Positions 21,701 to 32,691 of a DNA stretch of 64,000 bases are shown here, one piece after another. Source of the DNA: Sacculina carcini (taxonomy: Eukaryota; Arthropoda; Thecostraca; Sacculinidae); contig OU696595.1 of assembly GCA_916048095.2 (NCBI GenBank), positions 1,349,295 through 1,413,294 of the forward strand, read 5' to 3'. Below the pieces are notes generated by a model. It did no database searches. It was given only the letters and a program-made list of their open reading frames with translations, and had not been told where the DNA came from. Made by a program: the position numbers and the translations under genes. Each line of letters starts with the position of its first letter. The stretch's first letter is position 1.

Positions 21701-22547
21701 CCGATACGACTACCGACAGACTCTCGAAGCGCGTGAGGGTATAACCCTGCCGACCATTGAGAGGAATCCTGGCCTGAGAGCTGTGGCCAAATTGTGCCTC
21801 AACAGCCAGTGGGGCAAGTTGGCTCAGCGCACAAACCTGGGGCAGACTGAATACGTCACTTCCATGCGTCGTGTGTACGATCTGCTGGAGGATCCCGTCA
21901 TGGAGGTCTCCGCGCGTGACCTCATATCGGTGGCTGACGATAGTGAGGGGTACAGCACAATGCACGATGTATGGAGGCTGACGTATTCCCATCGACAAGA
22001 CAAGACTGTGGCCGGTCCGCTTAAAACTAACATCATCCTTGCTGCTTTTGTCATGTGCCAAGCCCGACTTTATCTTTACTCTTTCCTGCAACTCCTTAAT
22101 CCTTTTCAGCTAATATACTGTGACACAGATTCAGTCATTTACAAAGCATCACCAGAAATGCCGCACATACACACATCACATTTTCTCGGCGACATGACTG
22201 ACGAACTGACTTGTTTCGGGGCAGGCAGCTATATTTCTCATATAGTCTGTCTGTCTCCCAAAAATTACGCTTTTACTGTACACACACCAGACGGGGGCAC
22301 CAAGACTATATTAAAAATGCGCGGTATCACACAAACACACGACACGCAGCAGCTTATTTCCTTGGACGCTTTCCGATCCCTGTTAGAGGCGCCTGGGTCC
22401 ACAATCAAATTCCCGTTTCGACAATTTAAAAAGACTGCAGATTTTAAGAAAATTACTGTGGGAGGGGAAAAAATTAATAGGTTAGTGTCCAGTAAACGCA
22501 GGGTCCTTCCCGATTATCGTACCTTCCCTTATGGCTTCATCGACTGA
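18645..22547 (+). pseudogene. Polinton DNA polymerase B (protein-primed type), spliced and disabled
   Basis: Exon 1 runs from the ATG at 18645 to 18814 (AG|GTGAGC donor), exon 2 from about 18900 to 19366 and exon 3 from 19457 to the stop at 22547. The second intron (19367-19456) has a clean GT donor and TTTCAG acceptor that keeps frame. The first has AA where the acceptor AG should be. Landmarks: a Cys/His-rich region after exon 2 (19500-19850), exonuclease motifs YDFEC (about 19936), HYAQGYDNN (about 20143) and YCRDD (about 20517), palm motif A DVCSLYP (about 21213), the NSQWGK block (about 21802) and YCDTDS (about 22125). Breaks are a TGA at 19873-19875 and a one-base loss near 20311-20320. 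The enzyme would copy the element's linear DNA; this copy cannot be made intact. Confidence 0.88.
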
Positions 22548-23119
22548 CCGACCGACCGACCGACATCATCATCATCGTTGTTTATTGCTATATATTTGTT
22601 GTGTTACCAGTGTTAGTTGTGCTAGGTGTGTTAGTTGTGCTAGATGTATTGGCTTATAATATAAAAGTGTCGGCTGTGTTAGTGTGTTAATTGTGCTAGT
22701 GTGTTAGCTGTGTTTGTGTGTACACATGTTTCGGTGTGTGTATGCCTGTTGTGTTGTCTTAATGTGTTGTATGTTGTGTTGTCTTCTGTGCTGTATGTCG
22801 GCTTTGCTATCTTATTCAATATGTATGTGTGTATGCGTGTGCATTTTTGTGTTTTTGAGTATGTAAACGTGAGTGTATGTTCGTGATTGTGCGTATATGT
22901 ACTTGTCTATATGTCTTTTATATGTCTGTTTTGTGTGTGTGTATGGGTGTATGTATGTAGGTGAGTGTGTGTGTTCGTGATTGTGTATGTGTATGACTCT
23001 TGTGCTTGTGTGTGTGTGTGTGTTGTGTGTGTGTGTGTGTGAGTGTGTGTGTGAGCGCTTTTGAGACCCTCGGGTGAAAAGCGCGATATAAATGTCTTAA
23101 TGTAATGTAATGTAATGTA

Positions 23120-23187
<68 letters not shown>

Positions 23188-23190
23188 ACA
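22548..23190. repeat. Microsatellites and a LINE/SINE-type 3' tail
   Basis: A GACC tetramer run (22545-22563) is followed by a CATCAT run, GTTAGTTGTGCTAG-type repeats and TG-rich tracts. At 23050-23120 the string GAAAAGCGCGATATAAATGT followed by (AATGT)n is the typical 3' end of a CR1/L2-type LINE or its SINE partner. It ends in a long TG run (23123-23185). This DNA occupies the place where the N-terminal half of the ATPase gene should be. Confidence 0.75.
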
Positions 23191-23258
23191 TATATTATGT
23201 ACTGTATTGCCACGGAACTGCAGCGCCCGATCATATAAATAAGGATTTATTTAACTAG

Positions 23259-23721
23259 ATGCAGTACGGAGTGCCATCGCATGAGAAAATTCAACGATTG
23301 GCAAGCAAACATAAACACGGTAATTTTTGCATGGTCATTATCGACGACTTACTGGATGCTGTGGAAGGGCCTGTTGTACGCGACATGTTTACGAAAACGT
23401 CGCGTCACGACAACATGAGTGTACTATTTGTCACCCAAAACACGTTTCTCAAGTCGCCCAACTACCGCACAATCAGTCTGATTGCTAATTATTATGTATT
23501 CTTCCGTAATTTTTGAGATCAAACACCACTGCGCGCATTTGCTCAGCAGTACATGCCAGATAATATCAGATTCATTATGGATGTTTATAGAGACGTAATG
23601 AAGAAAATGTACGGTCATTTGCTTGTGGATTTGCGTCAACAAACTGACAACAGACTACGTGTGCGTAGCAATGTGTTGGAGCAACCCATAACGGTATATC
23701 TTCCCGCTTTGAGGTATAAAT
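23259..23721 (+). pseudogene. Polinton packaging-type ATPase, C-terminal part with one stop
   Basis: The frame contains a Walker B-like block NFCMVIIDDLLD and the downstream family segment VTQNTF, then SPNYRTISLIANYYV, as in FtsK/HerA-type ATPases of Polintons that pump DNA into capsids. A TGA at 23514-23516 interrupts it. The same frame then continues with family-like residues to the TAG at 23719-23721. Walker A and everything before it are absent; an ACTAG at the start could be a splice acceptor for a lost exon, and microsatellite DNA lies upstream. Non-functional as it stands. Confidence 0.78.
23709..23719 (+). promoter_or_regulatory. TATA box overlapping the ATPase gene end
   Basis: GGTATAAATAG lies 40 bases before the ATG of the core-like gene and contains the ATPase stop codon. 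It is the most convincing promoter in the Polinton block because spacing and direction both fit. Confidence 0.55.
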
Positions 23722-23757
23722 AGCACATATAGTTGAACAAGTGAATCATTTGTCAAC

Positions 23758-24078
23758 ATGTCGTCGACGTTGCAACGCTGTTGGCCGACAATCGAATCAC
23801 TTCCGCGTCTCACACACCGTCAACAAAAAGCCGTTCTCAACACGTACGACCCTGCTCTGATACGGGCTATTTGTGAAATTTGTCATAACCTGTTGCAAGA
23901 CCGCGTCCCTTTGGAAAAAGAACAAAAGCGTCGCCTATCCAAATACAAGAAAATACTGCGTAAATTTGGTGACAAACGTCCGTCACTGAAGAAAAAACAA
24001 CGAGTGTTGGTGCAAAGCGGAAAATTTTTATCCGCCCTTATACCCGTGGTTATAAGCTGTATACTGTCTGCAAAGTAA
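23758..24078 (+). CDS. Short basic Polinton protein, core protein X-like
   Basis: 106 residues. The N-terminus is helical (CWPTIESLPRLTHRQQKAVL). The middle is very basic with many Lys/Arg around KEQKRRLSKYKKILRKFGDK. Then comes a VLVQSGKF turn followed by a hydrophobic C-terminus. This pattern fits the small genes placed next to capsid genes in Polintons and adintoviruses that are compared with adenovirus core protein X; assignment is by general resemblance. From codon 45 on, the gene lies in the left arm of a perfect palindrome, so its last 62 codons are present again in inverse at 24249-24440. Confidence 0.55.
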   Translation: MSSTLQRCWPTIESLPRLTHRQQKAVLNTYDPALIRAICEICHNLLQDRVPLEKEQKRRLSKYKKILRKFGDKRPSLKKKQRVLVQSGKFLSALIPVVISCILSAK

Positions 24079-24440
24079 TGAGCGCCTTCCAACGAATGGT
24101 TCTCATATCGCAAGCCACATATGATGAAGTGCAAGGTCGAACCATAGCCGCACCCACACCCAATAGAACAAATGGGTGCGGCTATGGTTCGACCTTGCAC
24201 TTCATCATATGTGGCTTGCGATATGAGAACCATTCGTTGGAAGGCGCTCATTACTTTGCAGACAGTATACAGCTTATAACCACGGGTATAAGGGCGGATA
24301 AAAATTTTCCGCTTTGCACCAACACTCGTTGTTTTTTCTTCAGTGACGGACGTTTGTCACCAAATTTACGCAGTATTTTCTTGTATTTGGATAGGCGACG
24401 CTTTTGTTCTTTTTCCAAAGGGACGCGGTCTTGCAACAGG
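23889..24440. repeat. Perfect inverted repeat, 268-bp arms, 16-bp loop
   Basis: Arms at 23889-24156 and 24173-24440 are exact reverse complements as far as I can read, and both encode the same residues of the core-like gene. The loop is 24157-24172. The right arm ends exactly where sequence of LTR element 2 begins (24441), and the left arm ends inside the gene with no other boundary. This is a fold-back duplication, not a pair of normal transposon ends. Confidence 0.95.
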
Positions 24441-25922
24441 CAGTGCATCCCAGTCCACTCCATCAGCTCGGCGCTTTATGTGGCTGCACGCGATCCTCAG
24501 CCACCTGGCCACAGGGTAGTGTCCGATCAGCTTCCCGCACAAAGAAAACAGCTGACGCTTGGTCAGTTGTTCGGTAACATCTGGATTACTGTTGCCTCTG
24601 CGGAACAACATACGACCACTATTTTCTTTCTGCAGTTTGAGACCCAGAACGGCACTTTCCTCTATCGACACCGGCTCTTTTGCTTCTAGGCCATATTTAC
24701 TCAGATGAGCGACAACATCTCTGCTGGACACAACCGATTCGCGTACTATAATATCATCTATGTATGAGTCCGTGTCTTTGACGATGACTTCAGATTGACT
24801 CAATACTGTACGCACGATACGCGTCATCACTCTGGGTGCCGAGCACAGTCCAAATCCCAACCGCGTCAAACAGTACACCTTACCGTTATATTCGACAAGC
24901 TGATGTTTCCACAACTTTGGAACCACATGCACCTGAAGGTACGCAGCTTTCAGATCAACCAGGGAGGCGGGCCCATCAATGCGTCTCCACTCTCTCAATT
25001 TCTCGCCACAAACATCTACGTAGTCATCGCCCGTATGGCTGCTCACAATCTCGTTCAGTTCTTGAAAATCGAGCGCTGGGCGCACCTTGTTTTTTGTTGG
25101 GTGAACCACCGCTAGCAGTGGCAACACACCCTTGCAAATCGAATTATTCCACGGAACAAGAATTCCTTCTGTGATCCAACGCTGAACCTCTGCATCAAAT
25201 TCATGGCGAATATCATCTGTCACCGTCTGTTCATAACATCCGACTGTTCTTGACAAAATAGGCTCGTCTCCTGTCACTATCCACTCAATCTCCCACTTAT
25301 TGCCATCAAAAACAGCAGTGAAATCAGGATCGGTTATTTCTAGCTTCTCATTTGTGGAGCTATCAACTTCCTCACAATGACCACAAGACACATCACTACT
25401 TGCACTCGCGACACAATTATCTACACCAAATTCCACTTTAGAACCACATACAAAAACAATTTTGTTGTTGCCAAGTTTGTCAATAATATTCATCCCAATC
25501 ACTATGTTTACGTCACCCACAATACTCTCAACAACTACAGCACGCACACTCATTTGCTTACCAGACACTTCAATATTAATCCAAGCAGTACCCCGACACT
25601 TAACTTTCCGCCCATCGAACGCCGTCATCAAACTACTGTCCTCAATATTTTCCACCAAATTAGAACGCACAACGGCCCCTGAGCAGCCCGTGTCAACCAC
25701 GGCATGCACAGTCTCACCTGACAGTCTCGCTTCGATGATCGGCAGTGTACTTGGCGCATTCAGTGAGTCGTCGGAGTGACTGCTGGCGCACCAGTCACTC
25801 CTGCACCGTTTCCCTGCCGGCACTGTCTGGAGATATGTAATCTTTGTCCGCATGTGTAGCATATAACGGACTCCCGCCTCGGACAAGCTAGTGACACTTG
25901 CGGGCCGCCGCATACGAAGCAC
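24441..25922 (-). pseudogene. Protease and reverse transcriptase of element 2, truncated
   Basis: On the minus strand the frame runs from about 25922 into RT. The protease has VVDTGCSGAVV. RT has KVRPALDFQELNE, LKAAYLQVH, LTRLGFGLCSAP and the catalytic SYIDD. It then shows the connection block WLRIACSHIKRRA. Codons after 24441 derive from the palindrome, not the element. The frame overlaps gag by about 160 bases in the -1 frame, as expected for a -1 frameshift. RNase H and integrase should follow but are lost. The same lineage as element 4 is clear from shared motifs. Confidence 0.88.
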
Positions 25923-26503
25923 CGACCCCTGGATTGCGGACTTCTCTTCTCGCTGTCCGGATCACTCAGGTCATGACATGCTGCCGGCGCGGCTGCGGCA
26001 GCCGCGACCGGTCCGTCGTTCTTAGTCAGCACACGAGCGTGATTTATTAGCACCGACATTTGCATTGTGTGCACGTTCTCCATTCTCTGCAAACTCGATC
26101 TGATATGTCTGGGGAAGCCATTCACAAATTGCAGTCGGCAAATATTGTCCAGTGCTTCTCCGTGAAAATTCGGCAACCCAGCAAGTCGTCGGATTTCGGT
26201 GGCGAAGACATGCACTGATTCACCGTGCCACCTCTTTTCGGACAACTTACCAAATGCATCAAACGAATCATCACTGTAGGCTGTTTTCAGGGCACTCTCA
26301 ATCTTCTCAGCACTCTCCTGATCACACTCGTTCATCTCCAAGAACAACGCCAGAGCATCACTTTCGAGATGCAGAGAAATAAAGCTGGCGACATCTTCCA
26401 CCTTCTTCAGTCTGGCTACGAGTCTGGCTTTCGTGAGCTACGCCACGACGTCTCCATCACCATTAAACGACCGCATTGCACAATCGTTGTTCATCGCTGA
26501 CAT
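25760..26503 (-). pseudogene. gag: gag of element 2, with one nonsense codon
   Basis: The frame begins at the ATG at 26503-26501, about 24 bases inside the LTR, and ends at 25760. A TAG at 26440-26438 stands where related gags have Trp (VVA, stop, LTKARLVARL). The rest is intact and ends in two CCHC-like knuckles (CFVCGG.., CYTCGQRLHISRQC). Gag would build the particle and bind RNA. It overlaps the protease frame at its 3' end. Confidence 0.85.
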
Positions 26504-26525
26504 GATGCTGAAGGGCCGGTTAGCT

Positions 26526-26989
26526 TGTAATGAAAATGTATTGTAAGGAGAAATAACGAAGGCACAAACAACAACAATATGGTTTCACAATACACCTACA
26601 CGCCCGTGCAGACAAGTCACTCAATACTCCCCCGAAACCCACTTCACACTAAACGCAGTAACAACCTCACGACACCATCTCATGCACGACACTCCCGATT
26701 CATGATCATATCGCTCCGCAATACGCATACACACAAACATTCATACACTTACATATACACACACACTGCACGCGCAACTTCCTTGACCGAACCAGGCAGC
26801 TGCATTTCACATATCGGTGCACCCGTACAACATTGACGCAGGGGGCGCAACTACTTGAAACCGCATCGCCCACACTGCCTAGTGCACTGCCACGTGCATG
26901 CTCGCTCAAAACTACAATACTCGCATATACACAAATAATGTACAACGAAAGATAAAGAAATGTTTATATATACACAACACAAAACCACA
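26526..26989 (-). repeat. 5' LTR of element 2
   Basis: In the element's direction it runs from 26989 (TGTGG) to about 26526 (ATTACA). The internal DNA that follows starts AAGCTAACCGGCCC, which lacks the usual TGG primer-site start and shares its AGCTA with element 4. Confidence 0.88.
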
Positions 26990-27290
26990 GCTTCTGTGCG
27001 TATTAGCGCTTTAACAAATACATTGATTGATTGATTGATCTCGAAAATATTCCGGCTCCAATAGACCACGTGACAGCTCAGCTCCGCACACCTCATGATT
27101 TTCAATTATTTTGCCAGGTACGTTGCTGGTTTATTTATATCAGTCTAGGTTTAGGCGTTTTATGATTAACTTATTCTATATTATATTTATATCCAATGCG
27201 TTGCCTCTCGCTGATTATCAATATCAAGATAATTGAGACGGGACAGCTCGAGCCATGCTAATCTCCCGTCAATTAAACTTAGTAAGAACA
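26990..27290. other. Flank of element 2, no gene
   Basis: The GCTTCTG target duplication, a short TTGA tetramer run (27027-27043) and AT-rich DNA; nothing coding is seen. Confidence 0.5.
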
Positions 27291-27680
27291 ACTCGGTGAG
27301 AACACACTGACACACACACAGTGACACACAAACACACTGACACACACACACACTGACACACACACACTGACACACACACACACACACTGACACACGTACA
27401 CACACACTGACACACGTACACACACACACTGACACACACACACACACATACACTGGCACACTGACACACTGGCACACACACACACACTGGCACACTGACA
27501 CACTGACACACAAACACACACACACTGACACACTGACACACACACCGACACACACACTGACACACACACACACTGACACACTGACACACACACACACACA
27601 CTGGCACACTGACACACTGGCACACACACACTGACACACAAACACACACACACTGACACACTGACACACTGACACACACG
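27290..27680. repeat. ACACTGACAC minisatellite
   Basis: Long array of CACACA units broken by CTGACA and CTGGCA. Several minus-strand frames (Cys/Val/Ser only) are open across it because of its composition. It directly precedes the first recognisable LINE F codons. Confidence 0.95.
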
Positions 27681-27766
27681 TCGACCAAAATACCAGAATA
27701 AGTGGAAAAGATCATCCTTCCAGTCTGGATATTGAGATCACCAAACATAATCAGCAAATAGATAGA

Positions 27767-28335
27767 TGTAGTGTGAAGTGGAGATGCTTGCGCATTAAGG
27801 CATTTGTATCAGCTGACTGTTTGCGGTGCAGTGTGTTCAGGCGTGGCTTATAGCCTGCGCGTGCGGGTAGCCTGCGTGTGCGTGTGTGCGAGCGTGCATG
27901 TATGCTTGTGTGTGAACTTGCAGGCGTTGATGACGTATTGACGTATTGTTTTCTGATTGGTTGATTATTGGATGAATGTACAAACGATCGCCTGCATCGG
28001 GCGATTCTCAACGCGTGAACTGGAGAGTGAATGTTGGGCAGTGTGTGTGAAGCGTGCGGCGGTGTTGCGTTGTGTTGAAATGGGATTTACGGCGGTCGCG
28101 GTGGTTTATTGAGTGGTTCGTTCACTCACGGGTTATTGTTACCCGGTGGTTTATTGAGTCGTTTGTTCACTCACGGGTTACTGTTATCTTTTGTTATTAT
28201 CTAAGTATTTATATTCGTTCAGTCATTCCGAGTTTATTCGAGACTGTAATTACACGTTTCCTAATTTCTGGTTGTCTACCGAGACATGACGGAGAACGAA
28301 GCAACAATGACGGTTGCGGGGAATGCGGAACCACA
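27767..28335 (+). repeat. 5' LTR of element 4
   Basis: 569 bp, TGTAGTGTG to CCACA. It includes tandem GGTTTATTGAG and TTCACTCACGGGTTA modules (about 28107-28180). The gag ATG (28286) lies 50 bases before its end. The DNA after it begins AGCTATTTCGGCC, not TGG. Confidence 0.95.
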
Positions 28336-29068
28336 AGCTATTTCGGCCGCAAGTAATGTGGCTTTCGACCTGAGGCTGGTGCCGGAGTATGACGGCAAAA
28401 AGGACCCCACAGAATGGCTCAGCAAAGTTTGGAAAATGTGTCGACTCCGAGGCGTGCGCGATGTGGCCCAAGTTGTTGGGATGAGAGTTACAGGTGATGC
28501 ATATGCTGTCGTGGACTGCCTCCCCGATGTGGAACAGCTGGACCTTGAAAAAGTGGAGCAAGCTCTTCAGACCGCGTTTGGCATGGATACTTTCGGAGCG
28601 TACGACGCTTTTGTGGGGCGAAGATTGAGCGAAGGTGAGTGTGTCGATGTGTTGCTGTCCGACCTGCGCAGACTGGGAGCCAGGTGCAATATAACCGACC
28701 CAGTCTCAATAAAATGTGCTTTCATCTCAGGGATCCCACAGACGGTGCGACATGTCCTCAGGGCGAACGCCAAACTCGACGCTATGACGCTGACCGAAGT
28801 CGTGGACAGGACAAGGGTGATTTTGTCAGAAGCGACCCACACCGTTAACACTGGACTGGCTGCTCGTTCGACAATGCGTGATCACGACCAGCAGATAAAA
28901 CCCTTCAAGTGCTTCTTGTGTAACCAAGCCGGGCATTCCGCGCGTTATTGCTCTCGCCGAAAGAATGGCCCTGGAAAAGGGAGAACTGGGCCCAAGTGTT
29001 TCAAGTGTGGTGAAATCGGGCATATCTGTTCACGCTGTCCGGAAAACGGCCAAGGAGGGGAGACGTAG
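28286..29068 (+). CDS. gag: gag of element 4
   Basis: 260 residues starting inside the 5' LTR; the first 17 codons or so are LTR-encoded and the frame crosses the presumed primer-binding site. The middle part (EYDGKKDPTEWLSKVWKMC) is the capsid-like domain. Two canonical CX2CX4HX4C knuckles close the protein (CFLCNQAGHSARYC and CFKCGEIGHICSRC). The stop is TAG at 29066-29068. The protease frame overlaps the end by about 50 bases in the -1 frame, consistent with -1 frameshifting; I could not settle on a slippery site. Confidence 0.9.
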   Translation: MTENEATMTVAGNAEPQAISAASNVAFDLRLVPEYDGKKDPTEWLSKVWKMCRLRGVRDVAQVVGMRVTGDAYAVVDCLPDVEQLDLEKVEQALQTAFGMDTFGAYDAFVGRRLSEGECVDVLLSDLRRLGARCNITDPVSIKCAFISGIPQTVRHVLRANAKLDAMTLTEVVDRTRVILSEATHTVNTGLAARSTMRDHDQQIKPFKCFLCNQAGHSARYCSRRKNGPGKGRTGPKCFKCGEIGHICSRCPENGQGGET

Positions 29069-32000
29069 GTGCCAGTCTCTTCTCCTCTACCGAAACGGCG
29101 CCGATGGTCACCACTCGTGTGTTAGTCAACGACGTTCAGTGCCTTGCGTTAGTTGACACTGGATGTACTAGGAGTATAATATCGGAGTCGTTGTGCAGAG
29201 GGCTGGCGGAATTTCATGGTGAGTCGTTGTTGACTATTAGCGGAGCTCAGATGATATGTCAGGGTAGTTGTCCAGCGCAGATCGCGGTGGACGGAGGCAA
29301 GGCATTCGAGCTCAGCGTGCTGGTGGTGAAGCACCGGCCAGCCGGTTTCGATTTCATTCTCGGACTTGACGGTATTGTGGCAATGGGTGGCATGATGTTG
29401 GACTCGAGGCGGAAACTGACGTGGGGAGTAGAAGATGCACTTGCTCAGCGGGAACTGTGTGCTGCGGCAGCAGCGAATGGGAAAGGTGTGGGTGGTGGAT
29501 GTGAGCTTGAGGGCAAAGACTTCGTGGCATATTTCGATGCAAATAAAAACTCGTGGAGAGTGAAGTGAAAGTGGTCGCAACGTCCGAGTGTGCTGACGAA
29601 CCGGACGGCTGAATATGCGATTGCTCCACATGCCCGCGATGAGTACCGGTCAGAGCTACAATCTTGGATTGACGCCGGATGGCTCGTTGAATACGATGAG
29701 CGCGCTCATGGGCCAGTAAGAGGACTCATCCCACTCATGGCAGTCAGCCAAAAGAATAAATCCAAAGTCAGGCCGGTGATGGACTTTCGCCAATTAAATC
29801 AATTCGTGGAAATACATACGGCGGATGCTGACGTCTGCCATCACAAACTCAGAGAGTGGAGGAGGCGGGGCGACCGTATAGCCTTGTTGGATCTGACGCG
29901 CGCCTATCTCCAGGTTGAAGTCGAGCCTGCACTCTGATGTTACCAAACAGTAATAATATCTAACAAGCGATATTGTCTGACTCGGTTGGGGTTCGGGCTA
30001 AGTGCGGCTCCTATCATAATGAAAGAGATCGTCAACTTCGTGTGTAAGCAAGATCCAAATGTCGACAGAGCAGCTTCATCGTACATTGACGACATTCTTG
30101 TCGATGAGTCTGTGTTGAGCGCAGATGAAGTGAGCAAGCATCTCTCCAGATATGGGCTGACCTGTAAAACCGCATTGCGGGCCGACCCCTCATGTCGTGT
30201 ACTGGGTCTGAGCGTTCGGCGACAGCAGAACGGATTGGCGTGGAGCAGGGATAATCCTATACCACCAATTAATGGGCCAATGACTCGCAGGTCGGTGTTT
30301 TCGTGGTGCGGCCGTCTGGTTGCTCATCTACCGGTGGCTGGATGGTTAAGACCTGCTGCTTCCTGGATGAAGCGGTGTGTGAATTCTGTGACTCAAGGAT
30401 GGGATGATGTCGTTGATGACCGGTCTGTGGAGAACAAAATTTCAAATGTCATTAACAGACTCAAGAATGAAGATCCAGCGCGGGGAGTATGGCGGGTGAC
30501 CGGAGAAGAGGTAACTGTGTGGACCGATGCCAGCGCGATTGCTCTCGGAGTGGTGTTGGAGACTAAGGACTCGGGAGTAATCGAGGACGCATGCTGGCTT
30601 CGTCGAGATGAAGTCACTCATATCAACATGGCCGAGCTGGACGCTGCCATCAGAGGTATCAACATGGCCGTTTCGTGGGGTATGAAGGTGATAGACCTCC
30701 GCACGGATTCTGCAACTGTTCACCATTGGATTGGTGATGCACTGAGCGGTCGTGCCAGGCTCCGGACAAAAGCGCATGGCGAAATGCTGATACGACGGAG
30801 AGTGTGCCTCATCAAACAGATGGTGGATGAACTCGGATTACGAGTGAAGGTGCGGCTGGTTCGATCTGCCGAAAATTTGGCAGATGCTCTCACGCGTGTG
30901 CCAACCAGTTGGCTTGGCAGCGAATCAACAGCTGTAGGCGCGGCAGCTGCGGCTCCAGCAGTCCGTGGCTCAGTCGCCGAGGATATTGTAAACATTCATG
31001 AGCGAGCAGGGCATCCAGGAATACGTCGAACATTATTTTTTGCCAAACGTGACCTCGCTAGACCTGTGAAGCGATCGGATGTACGCGAGGTGGTTCGTCG
31101 TTGTGATGTATGCAACGCTATCGATCCGGCACCGGTCAAATGGCGACACGGCGCGCTGAGCGTTGCTGATATCTGGAGTCGCCTGGCCATTGACGTTACT
31201 CATTACGACAATCAGTCGTACCTGACTGTCGTTGACTGTGGCCCTTCGCGGTTTAGCTTGTGGAGACAACTGCGTGCGGCCGACAGTTATCAGGTCATAC
31301 AGCACTTGGGGAGGATATTTTTTGAGAGAGGTGCACCAGCTGAACTACTTTGCGAGAACGATACAGTTTTCAGAAGTCGGTCGTTTGCGGCGCTTGCAGC
31401 ACAGTGGAGCATCAAGCTACGTTTCAGAGCGGCGTATGCTGCAAGTGGGAATGCGATTGTTGAGCGCAATCATAGGACCGTGAAAGTCATTGCTGCTAGA
31501 AAGGGTTGCAGCATTACTGAGGCTGTTCATTTATATAACGTCACGCCTCGCGACGGAGAGACTGGAGACAGTGCACCAGCCAATTGTGTCTACAACTATA
31601 GAGTACGAGACTACGCGAGACCTCGGGTTAACCAGCCAAGAGAAGGAGAGATTTCCGGTAGTGGGCGGTCTAGATTCACGACTGGTGACGCAGTATGGGT
31701 TCGTCAGCGTGGGACCAGATGCACCGAGCGGTCGGCACAAGGAGTGGTAAGTGGTGTTGTGTCTGAGCAGGTGGTCGAGGTTGACGGTGTGCCGCGTCAT
31801 GTCCGAGATCTTCGACGCAGGAACGAGTATGGTGTGGAAGCCGAGCCACCCGACGATATGTCATCAACCAACGACTCTCCGCTGTGGGTCGGTGGTCCCG
31901 TGTCCCACTCCACTTCCAATGCAGATGTGGCTGGACGAGCTTCATCGTCAGTACAGGAGCGAGTCGACGCTGCTGGAGTTCATGATGATGCAGCACGTCC

Positions 32001-32127
32001 AGAAGTTGATGCTGATAGACGGGAACCGACGACCGTGCCAGCCGAAGGCGTTCGGAGAGGGGCGCGGGTACGGCGACCACCTCCCCGGTGTTTATGTCGT
32101 GATCTTGGAGATCAGGGTGGGGTGTAG
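29016..32127 (+). pseudogene. pol: pol (protease-RT-RNase H-integrase) of element 4
   Basis: One reading frame interrupted by TGA at 29566-29568 and 29935-29937, both where relatives have Trp. Protease: ALVDTGCTRSI (about 29150). RT: KVRPVMDFRQLNQF, LLDLTRAYLQV, LTRLGFGLSAAP, SYIDD (about 30080). RNase H: VWTDASAIALG and AELDAAI. Integrase: HX4H and CX2C finger (about 31000-31115), first Asp in LAIDVTHY, Glu in NAIVERNHR. The second catalytic Asp appears to be Glu (LLCENDTVF, where relatives have DN), with 35 residues to the last Glu. A basic linker and post-integrase domain end at the TAG at 32125-32127, just inside the 3' LTR. Confidence 0.9.
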
Positions 32128-32691
32128 TGTGAAGTGGAGATGCTTGCGCATTAAGGCATTTGTATCAGCTGACTGTTTGCGGTGCAGTGTGTTTAGGCGT
32201 GGCTTATAGCCTGCGCGTGCGGGTAGCCTGCGTGTGCGTGTGTGCGAGCGTGCATGTATGCTTGTGTGTGAACTTGCAGGCGTTGATGACGTATTGGCGT
32301 ATTGTTTTCTGATTGGTTGATTATTGGATGAATGTACAAACGATCGCCTGCATCGGACGATTCTCAGCGCGTGAACTGGAGAGTGAATGTTGGGCAGTGT
32401 GTGTGAAGCGTGCGGCGGTGTTGCGTTGTGTTGAAATGGGATTTACGGCGGTCGCGGTGGTTTATTGAGTGGTTCGTTCACTCACGGGTTATTGTTACCC
32501 GGTGGTTTATTGAGTCGTTTGTTCACTCACGGGTTACTGTTATCTTTTGTTATTATCTAAGTATTTATATTCGTTCAGTCATTCCGAGTTTATTCGAGAC
32601 TGTAATTACACGTTTCCTAATTTCTGGTTGTCTACCGAGACATGACGGAGAACGAAGCAACAATGACGGTTGCGGGGAATGCGGAACTACA
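32123..32691 (+). repeat. 3' LTR of element 4
   Basis: Second 569-bp LTR, followed by the ATAGA duplication. The purine tract GGGTGGGG (about 32115-32122) precedes it. Confidence 0.95.

Larger units (their letters stand above)
27767..32691 (+). mobile_element. LTR element 4, full-length with coding damage
   Basis: 569-bp LTRs at 27767-28335 and 32123-32691 (constant offset 4356) differ at about five sites, so insertion is recent. The TSD is ATAGA. Gag is followed, in a -1 frame, by protease, RT, RNase H and integrase. It is the same family as element 2 and the remnant at 37.4 kb. Two in-frame TGA codons interrupt pol, so this copy probably depends on other copies for movement. Confidence 0.94.

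Noticed and set aside
23889-24440. Palindrome as normal Polinton terminal inverted repeats
   Set aside because: Terminal repeats should sit at opposite ends of the element. Here both arms are adjacent, and one edge lies within a gene.
24078-24689. 203-residue plus-strand frame
   Set aside because: It is antisense to the palindrome's right arm and to the RT of element 2, with no own similarity.
27187-27757. Long Cys/Val/Ser minus-strand frames, and a GDLN string that looks like an endonuclease motif
   Set aside because: The frames come from a CACACTGACA array. The GDLN codons lie opposite to the plus-strand LINE F frame, which continues across element 4.
29566-29937. UGA read as Trp (altered genetic code)
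   Set aside because: TGA is the natural end of other frames here (element 1, LINE B ORF1, the BPTF-like gene), and TGG is used normally for Trp.
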